A stretch of DNA of 64,000 nucleotides. It comes from Levilactobacillus hammesii DSM 16381. GTDB taxonomy: Bacteria > Bacillota > Bacilli > Lactobacillales > Lactobacillaceae. Location: the NCBI RefSeq assembly GCF_001434395.1, contig NZ_AZFS01000059.1:158541-222540 (forward strand), written 5' to 3'. The position numbers and the translations under genes are program-made. This document shows positions 1-9,311 of the stretch, piece after piece; within the stretch, counting starts at the first letter, position 1; each line of letters starts with the position of its first letter. A model generated the notes under the pieces. It ran no database searches, was not told the DNA's origin, and saw nothing but the letters and a program-made list of their open reading frames with translations.

Positions 1-22
1 TCCACCAATTCTTAGGCGAGAA

Positions 23-1036
23 TTAATCGACCAATAGATCCAAGACGTCCTGCGTCTCAATGCCATTGAAGTATAACTGGGTGTTAACACTATTCAAAAC
101 AGCGCCAACGTGCTCCCGATCGTACCGGACGCCCTTCAATTTATCCGCCAATTCGGTCGCATCGCTCGGCCCGAAGAAGTCGCCATAGAACTTAATGTTT
201 TCGATCTTCCCGCCATCAACTAATAACCGGGCGTCGATCGTCCCAGCCGTGAAGTGTTGCCGCTTCTTGACCGTGAATTCTGGAGAATTTCCGTAAACCC
301 AGTCCCAGTTAGCGTAGTAGTCATTAAAGATCTGATCAATGGCTGCTTGTTCGCTATCGGCAATCTGAACTTCCTTGTCGGCAATGGCGTCCAAATTATC
401 CACGTGGAACAATTCCTTTAACAAGGTGTCTCTAAATTCGGGAACCGTCAAGTTTTGATACTCTGGTGCCAAGTAAGGTTTCAGATTCGTCACCCGGGAA
501 CGAACCGACTTAATGCCCTTGGACTTCATCTTGTCTTCTGGCACGTTTAACGCATGTGCAATCACGTCTTGATCCACATCCAGCATCAACGTCCCGTGGG
601 AGAACGTCTTGCCACTGTGAGAATACATCGCGTTGCCGGAGAACTTCTTACCGTCAACTAAGATGTCGTTCCGCCCAGAAACTTCGACGGATTTAGCCCC
701 CATGGCATGCAAAGCATCGACTATGGGTTGAACGAAAGACTTGAAATCGCCAAACTCTTCGCTGTCGCTATCAACCACGAAGCTAAAGCAAAGGTTGCCG
801 AGATCTTGATAGACAGCGCCACCACCCGATAACCGACGGGTGACCGTGATGTCATTTTCTTCCACGTATTTTTGATTAATCTCTTCCAACGTGTTTTGGT
901 TCCGACCCACGATGATGCAAGGCCCTTCGTAGTAGAACAAAACGAGTGGTTCATCGAACTTCTTATTGTTCATTAAGTACTGTTCGGTTGCTAAGTTGTG
1001 ACGAATATCATGTGACTTCATGGCATACCAATACAT
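23..1036 (-). CDS. lplA: Lipoate--protein ligase
   Basis: 337 aa, the usual length for LplA-type ligases. The enzyme activates free lipoate with ATP and transfers it to lysines of 2-oxoacid dehydrogenase E2 subunits or GcvH in the cytosol. Visible family signature: RRLSGGGAVYQDLGN around residues 67-81, part of the lipoyl-AMP pocket, followed by the LplA C-terminal accessory domain. The ATG is preceded by AAAGGGG about 11 nt upstream. The gene is monocistronic as far as the window shows; its 3' flank leaves the window, and an AATTCT/AGAATT inverted repeat just past the stop may be the start of a terminator. Function is assigned by family. Confidence 0.93.
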   Translation of the reverse strand: MYWYAMKSHDIRHNLATEQYLMNNKKFDEPLVLFYYEGPCIIVGRNQNTLEEINQKYVEENDITVTRRLSGGGAVYQDLGNLCFSFVVDSDSEEFGDFKSFVQPIVDALHAMGAKSVEVSGRNDILVDGKKFSGNAMYSHSGKTFSHGTLMLDVDQDVIAHALNVPEDKMKSKGIKSVRSRVTNLKPYLAPEYQNLTVPEFRDTLLKELFHVDNLDAIADKEVQIADSEQAAIDQIFNDYYANWDWVYGNSPEFTVKKRQHFTAGTIDARLLVDGGKIENIKFYGDFFGPSDATELADKLKGVRYDREHVGAVLNSVNTQLYFNGIETQDVLDLLVD

Positions 1037-1359
1037 AACTCAAAAACCCCTTTCGAATTAACCAATCGCCGGGTAACGACCCCGGTTACGGTAAATCATA
1101 GCACGCATTGGAACCGATTACAATTTAGCACCAATATAATGGAAAAGAGTGTGCAAATTGCCCCACAATCAGGGCCGCCAAACGGTGATGCCACGCTAAA
1201 CGGCGTAGCTACAGACCGTACGCGTGAGTCCCGTGAAAACGCCATTGAAAAATCACCATTCGGTTATTGACTTCACTTTCAACTAAACGCCATCCCCTAT
1301 TTTCCTCAACACTATGACGCTCTGCCCAATAGCCGTCCTCAGAGTGACAAAACTCAGGC

Positions 1360-1391
1360 AAAAAAAGATCCACGCTGCAATAGCGTGGATC
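1360..1391 (-). terminator. Rho-independent terminator after the Rrf2 gene
   Basis: Perfect 10-bp inverted repeat GATCCACGCT/AGCGTGGATC (1367-1376 and 1382-1391) with a 5-nt loop. Read on the minus strand it is followed by a run of six T (1361-1366). It lies downstream of the minus-strand regulator ending at 1518. The remainder of 1037-1517 shows no gene that I can support. Confidence 0.8.
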
Positions 1392-1517
1392 CAGCCCCCG
1401 TCAGAGTTCACCCCTGGCGGTTATGACTGTTATTAATGATGGCCTTAGTCACCATTCGATTTTATACCTTTATTATAACGCCACTAACTAAAGTTTAGTA
1501 GCATTTAGCTCACTAAT

Positions 1518-1979
1518 CTAGTCGCTGATTAAGCGCCGAAAATAACCGTGACCATGCAGATCTTGCTTCAGATCGGTCATCGTAAATTGATGATAAAACT
1601 TACGATAATCTTCATCAGCCAACGTAAAAAGATCCGTCAACGTCTGCGAAATATTAGCCGAAATATCGGTCGCATCCGTATCCTTGGTGCCCTTGGAGTC
1701 ACCGGTGATGAACCGTGCGTAGCTAATGGTTGGGGGAATTGTCAGGTCGTAGAGTTCCCCCACGTTGATCTCATCCAGGCTCCGAATTAATTGGTACCCG
1801 CCATTTTTCCCAACGGAACCCTCAATGTAGCCCTGCTTGTGCAGCACGGAGAGTATGTTGCGGATCATCACCGCATTTAGTTGTAGTGACGTTGCCAGTT
1901 CCCGGCTCGCTATTTTACGAGGACGATTCTCGTCCAGGTAGAGCAAGCTGTGAACGGCAACGGAAAAGTCTAATCTCAT
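1518..1979 (-). CDS. Rrf2-family transcriptional regulator
   Basis: 153 aa. The N-terminal winged helix-turn-helix typical of Rrf2 proteins is clear: MRLDFSVAVHSLLYL, then IASRELATSLQLN, then the wing GSVGKNGGYQL near residues 55-65. There are no cysteines at all, so this member cannot bind an Fe-S cluster as IscR or NsrR do, and resembles the YwnA-like group. It is divergent from the oligopeptide operon starting at 2413, with about 430 bp between them, so it might regulate that operon; this is positional inference only. The ribosome binding site before the ATG is weak. Confidence 0.85.
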   Translation of the reverse strand: MRLDFSVAVHSLLYLDENRPRKIASRELATSLQLNAVMIRNILSVLHKQGYIEGSVGKNGGYQLIRSLDEINVGELYDLTIPPTISYARFITGDSKGTKDTDATDISANISQTLTDLFTLADEDYRKFYHQFTMTDLKQDLHGHGYFRRLISD

Positions 1980-2079
1980 CGTCTAGCCATCGCTTTCAAA
2001 AAGTCTGTAATCAATACTGGTATCATACCACAATTTAGGAAGAAACAGGCGAATCTAATGGAAGCCCTTAGAATATTCT

Positions 2080-2112
2080 CATCTGGAATATACATGCATA
2101 ACTTTCCAGATG
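2080..2112. repeat. 9-bp inverted repeat between rrf2 and opp
   Basis: CATCTGGAA (2080-2088) and TTCCAGATG (2104-2112) form a perfect 9-bp inverted repeat around a 15-nt AT-rich spacer. There is no T-run after it, so it is more operator-like than terminator-like. It lies in the divergent intergenic region between the Rrf2 gene and the oligopeptide operon. Confidence 0.5.
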
Positions 2113-2155
2113 TTTGTATACATTGCGTCTGTTAATTATTGGTTTAGCAAGCAAA

Positions 2156-2184
2156 TTGACCAACTTAATACTTTCAAGTTAAAT
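2156..2184 (+). promoter_or_regulatory. Candidate promoter of the opp operon
   Basis: TTGACC (2156-2161), 17-nt spacer, TTAAAT (2179-2184), followed by AT-rich sequence and a leader of about 220 nt before the first gene. Assigned by consensus only. Confidence 0.45.
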
Positions 2185-2292
2185 TTTTTATCATTTTATT
2201 CAATATCTGCGAAGATTGATATAACAAAGTTTATGAGGATTTTATGAAGAAATTATGATTAGTTTTAAGAATCAAGGGGTTGTAAATGAGAA

Positions 2293-2312
2293 TTTGATTA
2301 ACTATAATCAAA
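2293..2312. repeat. 8-bp inverted repeat in the opp leader
   Basis: TTTGATTA (2293-2300) and TAATCAAA (2305-2312) are perfect reverse complements with a 4-nt spacer. It sits 100 nt before the opp start codon; it may be an operator or a leader hairpin. Confidence 0.45.
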
Positions 2313-2412
2313 AACAATTATTGTTCGCAAGCAGATTGAATATACAAATCCGTTTATTCATAAGGCTTCATCTACAAATGAGAGGTAGATGAGAACATTG
2401 GGAGGGATTTCC

Positions 2413-3426
2413 GTGGAAACCGCATCAAACTTTCTAAACATCAAGGACGTCAGCACGGCTTTCAAGATCGACGGCCAATACTATGACGCCATCTCCCACA
2501 TTAACCTCCAGGTCCAACACGACGAAATTCTCGCCATCGTTGGTGAATCAGGCTGTGGTAAAAGTACCCTAGCTACGACCATCATGGGACTTCATGATCC
2601 GGCAGAGACTAAAATTTCCGGCGAAGTAGATTTCGAAGGCACCGACCTCCTTAAATTAGATGAAAATGGCTACAATCAGTTCCGCGGGGCCAAAATTGGC
2701 ATGATCTTCCAGGATCCCCTGTCCGCCCTGAATCCCTTAAAGCGGATTGAGGATCAGATTAGTGAAGTCATGGATTACCATACGGATTTATCGGCCGAGG
2801 ATAAACACAAACACGTGCTTGAGCTACTCGACCAGGTTGGGATCGTCAATCCCCAACGAACCGCTCGGCAATTTCCACATGAGCTTTCCGGAGGGATGCG
2901 CCAACGGGTCATCATCGCCATCGCGATTGCCTGCAAACCCGACCTCATCATTGCCGATGAGCCCACCACGGCGCTAGATGTCACCATTCAAGCACAGATT
3001 CTAGACGTCCTCCGTGATATCCAGAAGGAAAATCACGCTGGCATCATCCTGATTACTCATGATTTAGGGGTTGTGGCCGAAACAGCCGACCGAGTCGCGG
3101 TAATGTATGCCGGCCAAATTGTGGAACAAGGCTCCGTTGAACAGGTCTTCAACACCCCCGAGCATCCCTACACGCGTTCCTTGTTACGGTCCATGCCACA
3201 ACGAGACAACGAAAATGATGATCTTTACGTCATTCAGGGGAACGTGCCTTCCTTACAGAAGATGCCGGCCACGGGTGATCGGTTTGCGCCCCGGATTCCC
3301 TGGGTGCCAGCCGAGGCTCACGAAGAACACCCCACCATGCATGAGGTGGCACCGGGCCATGAAGTCCGCTGCACCTGCTACAAGCATTTCAAATTTCCAG
3401 ATGAACAAGGGAGCGTGACGGTATGA
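2413..3426 (+). CDS. oppD: Oligopeptide ABC transporter ATP-binding protein (OppD-like)
   Basis: 337 aa from the GTG at 2413, chosen because GGGAGGG sits 6-7 nt before it; an in-frame ATG at 2389 is possible but has a poorer site. The protein has Walker [10 protein letters not shown], signature LSGGMRQRV, Walker [13 protein letters not shown] and the OppD/DppD C-terminal extension containing CTCYKHF. It energises peptide import with OppF. First gene of a five-gene operon; its stop overlaps the next start (ATGA). The ATPase role is certain; oligopeptide rather than dipeptide specificity is inferred from the operon. Confidence 0.92.
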   Translation: METASNFLNIKDVSTAFKIDGQYYDAISHINLQVQHDEILAIVGESGCGKSTLATTIMGLHDPAETKISGEVDFEGTDLLKLDENGYNQFRGAKIGMIFQDPLSALNPLKRIEDQISEVMDYHTDLSAEDKHKHVLELLDQVGIVNPQRTARQFPHELSGGMRQRVIIAIAIACKPDLIIADEPTTALDVTIQAQILDVLRDIQKENHAGIILITHDLGVVAETADRVAVMYAGQIVEQGSVEQVFNTPEHPYTRSLLRSMPQRDNENDDLYVIQGNVPSLQKMPATGDRFAPRIPWVPAEAHEEHPTMHEVAPGHEVRCTCYKHFKFPDEQGSVTV

Positions 3427-4397
3427 GTCTAATCGAAATCAAAGATCTCAAAGTTCACTACCCGATTCGTTCCGGCTTCTGGAACCGCGTAACCGATTCT
3501 GTCCGTGCCGTGGATGGCGTCAGCTTCGATATTGAAGCCGGTGAAACTTACGGACTCGTGGGCGAATCGGGATCCGGTAAGTCGACCACTGGTAAATCTG
3601 TGGTCGGCCTGGAAAAGGTCACAAGTGGTTCCATTATGTACAAGGGTCTCGATATTACCAAGGCGGAAAATCGGCGCAAGTTGGACTATAACCACGATGT
3701 TCAAATGATCTTCCAAGATTCCCTCTCTAGTCTAAACCCCAGAAAGCGGATTGAAGATATCATCGCTGAACCCCTCCGCAACTTTGAAAACCTCAGCAAA
3801 GACGATGAAAAATTGCGGGTTTTGCAGCTCTTAAATATCGTTGGACTAGATGCTGATGCGCTGTACAAATACCCTCACCAATTCTCCGGTGGGCAGCGAC
3901 AACGGATTGGCGTTGCCAGAGCGGTAGCGACGAATCCCAAATTGATTATCGCTGATGAACCCGTCTCCGCTTTGGATCTTTCCGTTCAAGCACAAGTACT
4001 GAACTTCATGAAGAAAATTCAACGTGAATTCGGCATTTCCTACCTATTCATTTCCCATGACTTGGGGGTTGTCCGGCACATGTGCAACAACATTGCCATC
4101 ATGAACCGGGGACGCTTAGTCGAGATCGGGACCCGGGACGATATTTACAATCATCCCCTACACATCTACACCAAGCGGTTGCTCGCCGCCATTCCCGAAA
4201 CTAACGTGAACTCTCGTGAAGCGCACCGTGCCTCACGTCTGGCCGTTGAGGAAGTCTATCGCGAACAACAGAGTAAGTACTACGACGAACAGGGTGAAGC
4301 CTACCCACTGGTTCAAGTCACCCCCACGCACGCCGTTGCCTTACCCCAAAACGTTGCACAACAGCTCGCTCGTCAGGAAGGAGAGGTGCAGGCCTAA
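3423..4397 (+). CDS. oppF: Oligopeptide ABC transporter ATP-binding protein (OppF-like)
   Basis: 324 aa. Walker A GESGSGKST, signature FSGGQRQRIGVARA, Walker B LIIADEPVSALDLS, H-loop ISHDLG. This is the second ATPase of the peptide importer and pairs with OppD on the inner membrane face. Translationally coupled on both sides: 4-bp overlap with oppD and a stop overlapping the permease start (TAATG). The tail after about residue 270 is longer and more charged than the minimal ATPase, as usual for OppF. Confidence 0.92.
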   Translation: MSLIEIKDLKVHYPIRSGFWNRVTDSVRAVDGVSFDIEAGETYGLVGESGSGKSTTGKSVVGLEKVTSGSIMYKGLDITKAENRRKLDYNHDVQMIFQDSLSSLNPRKRIEDIIAEPLRNFENLSKDDEKLRVLQLLNIVGLDADALYKYPHQFSGGQRQRIGVARAVATNPKLIIADEPVSALDLSVQAQVLNFMKKIQREFGISYLFISHDLGVVRHMCNNIAIMNRGRLVEIGTRDDIYNHPLHIYTKRLLAAIPETNVNSREAHRASRLAVEEVYREQQSKYYDEQGEAYPLVQVTPTHAVALPQNVAQQLARQEGEVQA

Positions 4398-5356
4398 TGT
4401 GGAAAACGATTCTACGGCGTTTCCTAATCATGATTCCCGAAGTCATTATCCTAAGTATCCTGGTCTTCCTCTTGGCAAAGGCGATGCCCGGTGACCCATT
4501 TACCGGCTCCATCAACCCAAAGGCGGACCCCGCACAGATTCATCATTTAATGAAAATCAATGGTTTATATGACCCTTGGTACCAACAGTATTGGAACTGG
4601 GTCGTTCACTTGTTCCACGGTAACCTCGGAAACAGTTATCAATACCAGGAACCCGTTACACGGTTGATTGGTGGTCGGGCCGCCAATACCTTATGGCTGG
4701 CCTTGTTTACCATGATCCTGACCTACGTCTTCGCCTTACCCATGGGTGTCTACGCCGGTCGCCATGAAGGCAAGCTTCCCGACACCGTCATTCGGGTCTA
4801 CACCTACGTCACCTACTGCATCCCCTTCTTCGTGATCTTAGTGATCGGGATTTGGATCTTCGGTTACGTCTTGGGGTGGTTCCCCACAACCGGGTCAATA
4901 TCCTCGGACGCTACAGGATGGCTACATACCCTCGGGTCGCGTTTCTACCATATTCTGTTACCCGGTCTGCTCGGTGCCTTATTCGGAACTGTGAACATCG
5001 TGCAATACCTGCGTTCCGAAGTCATCGATTCCAAGCATTCCGACTACGTTCGGACGGCACGGTCCAAAGGGGTGCCAAGTAAGGACATCTACCGGCATCA
5101 CATCTTCCGGAACTCCTTACTCCCCATCGCCGCTTTCGCCGGTTACTCCATTACCGGTCTGTTAAACGGTTCAATCTTTACCGAAACGGTCTTCTCTTAC
5201 CCCGGGATGGGTTTGCTCTTCGTGAACTCCATCAGCTACCGGGACTACACCGTCATCACCGCTTTGGTCCTGATTTATGGGATCTTAAACCTGATTGGGA
5301 CATTATTATCGGATATTATTCTCAGCATTGTCGATCCACGAATTCGAATCCAGTAA
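4397..5356 (+). CDS. oppB: Oligopeptide ABC transporter permease (OppB-like)
   Basis: 319 aa, integral membrane. A typical OppB/DppB permease: N-terminal TM (FLIMIPEVIILSILVFLLA), the amphipathic segment with PGDPF, then five more TMs and the EAA-loop region TARSKGVPSKDIYRHHIFRNSL that contacts the ATPases. It ends VDPRIRIQ, a common OppB C-terminus. It is coupled to oppF and followed 16 nt later by the partner permease. Confidence 0.92.
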   Translation: MWKTILRRFLIMIPEVIILSILVFLLAKAMPGDPFTGSINPKADPAQIHHLMKINGLYDPWYQQYWNWVVHLFHGNLGNSYQYQEPVTRLIGGRAANTLWLALFTMILTYVFALPMGVYAGRHEGKLPDTVIRVYTYVTYCIPFFVILVIGIWIFGYVLGWFPTTGSISSDATGWLHTLGSRFYHILLPGLLGALFGTVNIVQYLRSEVIDSKHSDYVRTARSKGVPSKDIYRHHIFRNSLLPIAAFAGYSITGLLNGSIFTETVFSYPGMGLLFVNSISYRDYTVITALVLIYGILNLIGTLLSDIILSIVDPRIRIQ

Positions 5357-5372
5357 AGGAGGCTAAAACAGA

Positions 5373-6323
5373 ATGGCAGAAAATTTCGAACAACACTCAG
5401 ACATTTCCGCGGCTGATTTAGCCCGGCTGACTCAGGAAGCACAGGCGGAAGCCACACCTTCCACGGCCAAGATTATCTGGAGTGAATTCAAGGCGGATAA
5501 GCCCGCCATGGCAGCGCTCATTATCATTGTCAGTTTCATTCTCTTCGTCATGATTGGGGCCCTATTCATCAATACCCCTAAGATGATGGAGACTAACATC
5601 ATGGGGTACTTCAACCAGCCGTTCACCGCGGATTATTGGCTAGGGGCCGATTCTGCGGGACGCTCGGTCGCCAAGCAGTTAATTGTCGGGTCCCGGAATT
5701 CTATTGGGATTGCCATTGGTTTGACCGTCATTTCATCCACGTTTGGGATCTGTTGGGGACTCATTTCTGGATACTTCAACGGTTACATCGACTGGGGAAT
5801 GCAACGGATCTATGACTTCATGATGATGTTACCCATGACCATGATGATCATCGTTCTGGTCACCATCATTCCCCATTACAACTCCGTCACGCTGACGTTC
5901 ATCTTCTCCATCTTCTACTGGGAAGGAACGTCACGGTTGATTCGGTCACGAACCTTGGCCGAGTCGGAAAAGGACTATGTTGCCGCCTCTAAAGCTTCCG
6001 GAACCAGTCATTGGAAGATTATTTTTAGAGAAATCATGCCCAACATTTCGTCGTTAATCATCGTTGACTGTACCCTTTCCTTCGCCGAAAACATCGGGGT
6101 TGAAACGGGGCTCTCCTACCTGGGCTTCGGGCTGCCAAGCCAGACGCCTTCCCTAGGGACCATGATTGCCAACGCCAACGACCCCAACAACATCACCCAA
6201 TACTGGTGGACGTGGTTGCCAGCGGCGCTAGAAATCATCGTTTTGTGTTTATCAATCAGCTACGTTGGTCAAGTCCTGCGTCGTGCCGCGGATGCTTCGC
6301 AACGACAAGGTTCTATCAACTAG
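5373..6323 (+). CDS. oppC: Oligopeptide ABC transporter permease (OppC-like)
   Basis: 316 aa. OppC/DppC family: a cytoplasmic N-terminal tail of about 45 residues, TM1, the LGADSAGRSVAKQLIVGSR segment, four to five further TMs and the EAA loop with VAASKASGTSHWKIIFREIMP. It forms the translocation pore with OppB. RBS AAAGGAGG lies ahead of the ATG. Confidence 0.92.
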   Translation: MAENFEQHSDISAADLARLTQEAQAEATPSTAKIIWSEFKADKPAMAALIIIVSFILFVMIGALFINTPKMMETNIMGYFNQPFTADYWLGADSAGRSVAKQLIVGSRNSIGIAIGLTVISSTFGICWGLISGYFNGYIDWGMQRIYDFMMMLPMTMMIIVLVTIIPHYNSVTLTFIFSIFYWEGTSRLIRSRTLAESEKDYVAASKASGTSHWKIIFREIMPNISSLIIVDCTLSFAENIGVETGLSYLGFGLPSQTPSLGTMIANANDPNNITQYWWTWLPAALEIIVLCLSISYVGQVLRRAADASQRQGSIN

Positions 6324-6461
6324 TCATTAAAACCGTCAGTCATTTGAGGAGATGGTGCCCACTCAAGCAGTACCTTTCAACCCAGCGTAATGACGAGTGA
6401 TCCTGAGGAGAATTGCCCGCCTGTCTCACAGAGGATTTAAAAATCAAGGGGGAAACATAGT

Positions 6462-8288
6462 ATGGATAAGAAAAAGCTCGCCTTGTCCGCAATGGCGGTT
6501 CTCGCAACCGTTAGCCTTGCGGCATGTTCCAGCAAAAGTTCATCCAGTTCCAAGAGCGGAACCAGTGGTGCTTCCGTTCAGTTGAAGGCGTCATACAACA
6601 ACACGAAGGCCACTGATAAGACCGCAACGAAGAACAGTACATTAAAGCTTGCCGAACCAAACGACTCGCCATTCCAAGGGATTGCTGATCCCGTATTATC
6701 CACTAATCAGGAAGACGCCGACGTCTTCTCACCTGGTGCTGACCAACCTGGTAACACCAACGGCCTGTTCCACACGGATAAGAACTTCAAGATCGTCAAG
6801 GGTGGCTTGGCTAACCAAACGATCAACCGGAAGGCCAAGACCGTCACAATCACCCTGCGGAAAGACGCTAAGTGGTCAAACGGTAGCGCCGTTACCGCCA
6901 AGGATATCGAATATCCTTACGAAGTGATTGCCAACAAGAAGACGACTTCACAACAATACTCTGCCGACTTCAACAACATCAAGGGGATGGCTGCCTACCA
7001 TACGGGTAGTGCCAAGACCATCTCCGGGATCACCTTCCCCGATGGGCAAAAAGGCCGGACTGCTGTGATTCATTTAACTAAAGTCACCCCTGCCATGCAA
7101 TACTTGGGGAACTCATTCATCTGGGCATCCGTTGAACCTTACGAGTACATCAAGAACGTGCCAATCGCTAAGTTAGCTTCCTCCACGCAAGTTCGGAAGA
7201 ACCCTCTCTTCACGGGTCCTTACAAGCTGGATAAGGTGGTCGAAGGTGAATCTACGACTTGGTCCCCTAACAAGTACTACTACGGCAAGACACCACAGAT
7301 CAAGCACATCACGATCAACGTGGTTTCTTCCAACAACATTGATAAGGCTATCCAATCGAACAAGTACGACTTCACGGTTCCTAACAGTGTTATGCATGGT
7401 ACCGACTACAAACAGTTGAAGAACGTCAAGAACTACCAGATTGTGGGTCAACCAGCCCTGTCTTACGACTACTTTGGCTTTAACGTCGGTCACTACGACA
7501 CGAAGACCCAAAAGAACGTCATGGACAAGAACAGCAAGATGGCCAACAAGAGCTTGCGTCAAGCCATGATGTACGCCTTGAACCTCGATGCTATCAACAA
7601 GAAGTTCGGGAACGGGATTACTTGGCGTGCCAACACCTTGATTCCACCAATCTTTAACAAGTACTGGGATGCTTCAGCCAAGGGTTACCCCCTGAATATC
7701 AAGAAAGCCAACAAGTTACTGGACGACGCCGGTTACAAGAAGCGTGACGGTAGCAAGTGGCGTTCCGATCCTAATGGCAAGAAGTTAACCATCCACTTCG
7801 GTACCATGACGGGGACTTCTGCCCAAGCTGCTGAATACCAAGATTACCTGCAACAATGGCACAAGATCGGCTTAAACGTGCAATTCACTGGTGGTAAGAC
7901 CATGGAAATGAACAGCTTCTACTCCACGTTGCAAGCACCTAAGCAAAACAAGATCGACGTCTACGCCGCTGCCTGGGGCTTATCTAGTGAACCTACCCCT
8001 ACGCAACTCTACGGTGAAGATGCCACCTACAACATGGGTCACTTCGTTTCCAAGAAGAACACGCAATTAATGGCTAACTTGAACAACAACAAGGCCTGGA
8101 ACGACAAGTACCGGACTAAGGCCTTCAAGCAATGGCAAGAATACATGAACGAACAGGCTGCCGTCGCACCCGGTTCATTCAGTTACAACTGGAGTCCAGT
8201 TAACAAGCGGGTCAAGGGTTACAATGTGAGCGCTGCTAACGGTAACTTCTGGACGAACTTGACGTTAACTTCTTCAAGCCTGAAGTAA
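6462..8288 (+). CDS. oppA: Peptide-binding lipoprotein of the Opp transporter (OppA-like)
   Basis: 608 aa, SBP_bac_5 family. Signal peptide MDKKKLALSAMAVLATVSLAAC with lipobox LAAC, so it is lipidated at Cys22 and anchored outside the membrane, followed by a Ser/Lys-rich linker. It captures extracellular peptides and delivers them to OppBC. The length fits large lactobacillus OppA proteins. It lies 138 nt after oppC, has its own strong RBS (AAGGGGG) and ends in a terminator. Binding specificity cannot be read from the sequence. Confidence 0.93.
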   Translation: MDKKKLALSAMAVLATVSLAACSSKSSSSSKSGTSGASVQLKASYNNTKATDKTATKNSTLKLAEPNDSPFQGIADPVLSTNQEDADVFSPGADQPGNTNGLFHTDKNFKIVKGGLANQTINRKAKTVTITLRKDAKWSNGSAVTAKDIEYPYEVIANKKTTSQQYSADFNNIKGMAAYHTGSAKTISGITFPDGQKGRTAVIHLTKVTPAMQYLGNSFIWASVEPYEYIKNVPIAKLASSTQVRKNPLFTGPYKLDKVVEGESTTWSPNKYYYGKTPQIKHITINVVSSNNIDKAIQSNKYDFTVPNSVMHGTDYKQLKNVKNYQIVGQPALSYDYFGFNVGHYDTKTQKNVMDKNSKMANKSLRQAMMYALNLDAINKKFGNGITWRANTLIPPIFNKYWDASAKGYPLNIKKANKLLDDAGYKKRDGSKWRSDPNGKKLTIHFGTMTGTSAQAAEYQDYLQQWHKIGLNVQFTGGKTMEMNSFYSTLQAPKQNKIDVYAAAWGLSSEPTPTQLYGEDATYNMGHFVSKKNTQLMANLNNNKAWNDKYRTKAFKQWQEYMNEQAAVAPGSFSYNWSPVNKRVKGYNVSAANGNFWTNLTLTSSSLK

Positions 8289-8314
8289 GCTTAACCGTTA
8301 AGTTGTCAAAAACG

Positions 8315-8347
8315 AACCGTCACATCACACCGATGTGGCGGTTTTTT
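8315..8347. terminator. Bidirectional terminator between oppA and a convergent gene
   Basis: AACCGTCACATC/GATGTGGCGGTT hairpin with one mismatch and T-runs in both directions. It overlaps the last codons of the convergent gene ending at 8325, so it serves both transcripts. Confidence 0.8.
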
Positions 8348-9026
8348 GCTGCTCATTTTTCCGGCGACTCATGTGATCCACGTAGCTGACTATGATGCCA
8401 AAGACACCGCCCACGGCCAGAACAATGACCACCGGCGCTACTGCAATCACTGCCAGGATTGCGGGGGTTAATCGCACTGGTGAGACGGTTGATAACCCGA
8501 CCACGACGGGTAACAGTGGCACGATGCTCAAGGGACACCAACAGGCCCACTTCGGATGTGTGATTGCCAGGCGTAGCTGCACGAGTCCAATGGTGACAAG
8601 CCAAAAACAAAGTCCCCAACCCGCGTTCAGAAAAGCGCCCGCCAATGATGCCGCTAACGCGGTGTAAACCGTCTGTGCAGAAGGGGTCGGTAACGGTGCC
8701 AACCACCCCAACCCTTGTAAAATAACGACACCATACAAGATGTGCCATCCACTGACTACCACGACATTTTTCCAAGCGCGTACGGCACCCGTACCGCGTG
8801 CGGCGAGTGATCCGATCAGCGGCCACAGCAGCACACCTGGCAAGAGAATCAATAGCAGTCCCACGGCCGACAAGTTAGCAAGCCGAAAGTCCCCCACAAG
8901 ATAGCGATGGAAGGCCAGTGTTGCTGTCGGCCCCTGCAACCGTAAGAGGCCTAACCCCACAACCGCAGCCAAAAACAACCCCAGTAGACTGTAACGTTCT
9001 TTCAATGTTCCTGTGTCTCTGTCCAT
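8325..9026 (-). CDS. Hypothetical multi-spanning membrane protein
   Basis: 233 aa if started at MDRDTG (9026); an in-frame upstream start at 9113 would add 29 poorly membrane-like residues. About six hydrophobic segments are visible, with a positively charged C-terminal tail (SRRKNEQQK) that should be cytoplasmic. The N-terminus YSLLGLFLAAVVGLGLLRL is the first TM. I recognise no catalytic motif or family. It is a single gene on the minus strand, convergent with oppA. Confidence 0.6.
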   Translation of the reverse strand: MDRDTGTLKERYSLLGLFLAAVVGLGLLRLQGPTATLAFHRYLVGDFRLANLSAVGLLLILLPGVLLWPLIGSLAARGTGAVRAWKNVVVVSGWHILYGVVILQGLGWLAPLPTPSAQTVYTALAASLAGAFLNAGWGLCFWLVTIGLVQLRLAITHPKWACWCPLSIVPLLPVVVGLSTVSPVRLTPAILAVIAVAPVVIVLAVGGVFGIIVSYVDHMSRRKNEQQKTATSV

Positions 9027-9311
9027 AATGGTCAAGTCCCCACTTTCTGTTGCGTTATTACTCGTCACTATACACTGAACTGTCCTGGCTGCCAACCGGC
9101 TAAACACTGTCATAACAGCGTTTATAAAGGTTTTAATATTGCCGCAGGGCCCGGTCGTCTTCAGAAAAAACGGTAAACTCAGCCCGTAATCTTATGTCCT
9201 CATATTTATTTTATTATGTCATCAGCGTAACTAGGCACTTCTGGTGGCCTTTCTTCTGCTCGTGACCGATACTAAGGCCAATTTCAGCATAATTTACGGA
9301 GATGACCAGCC

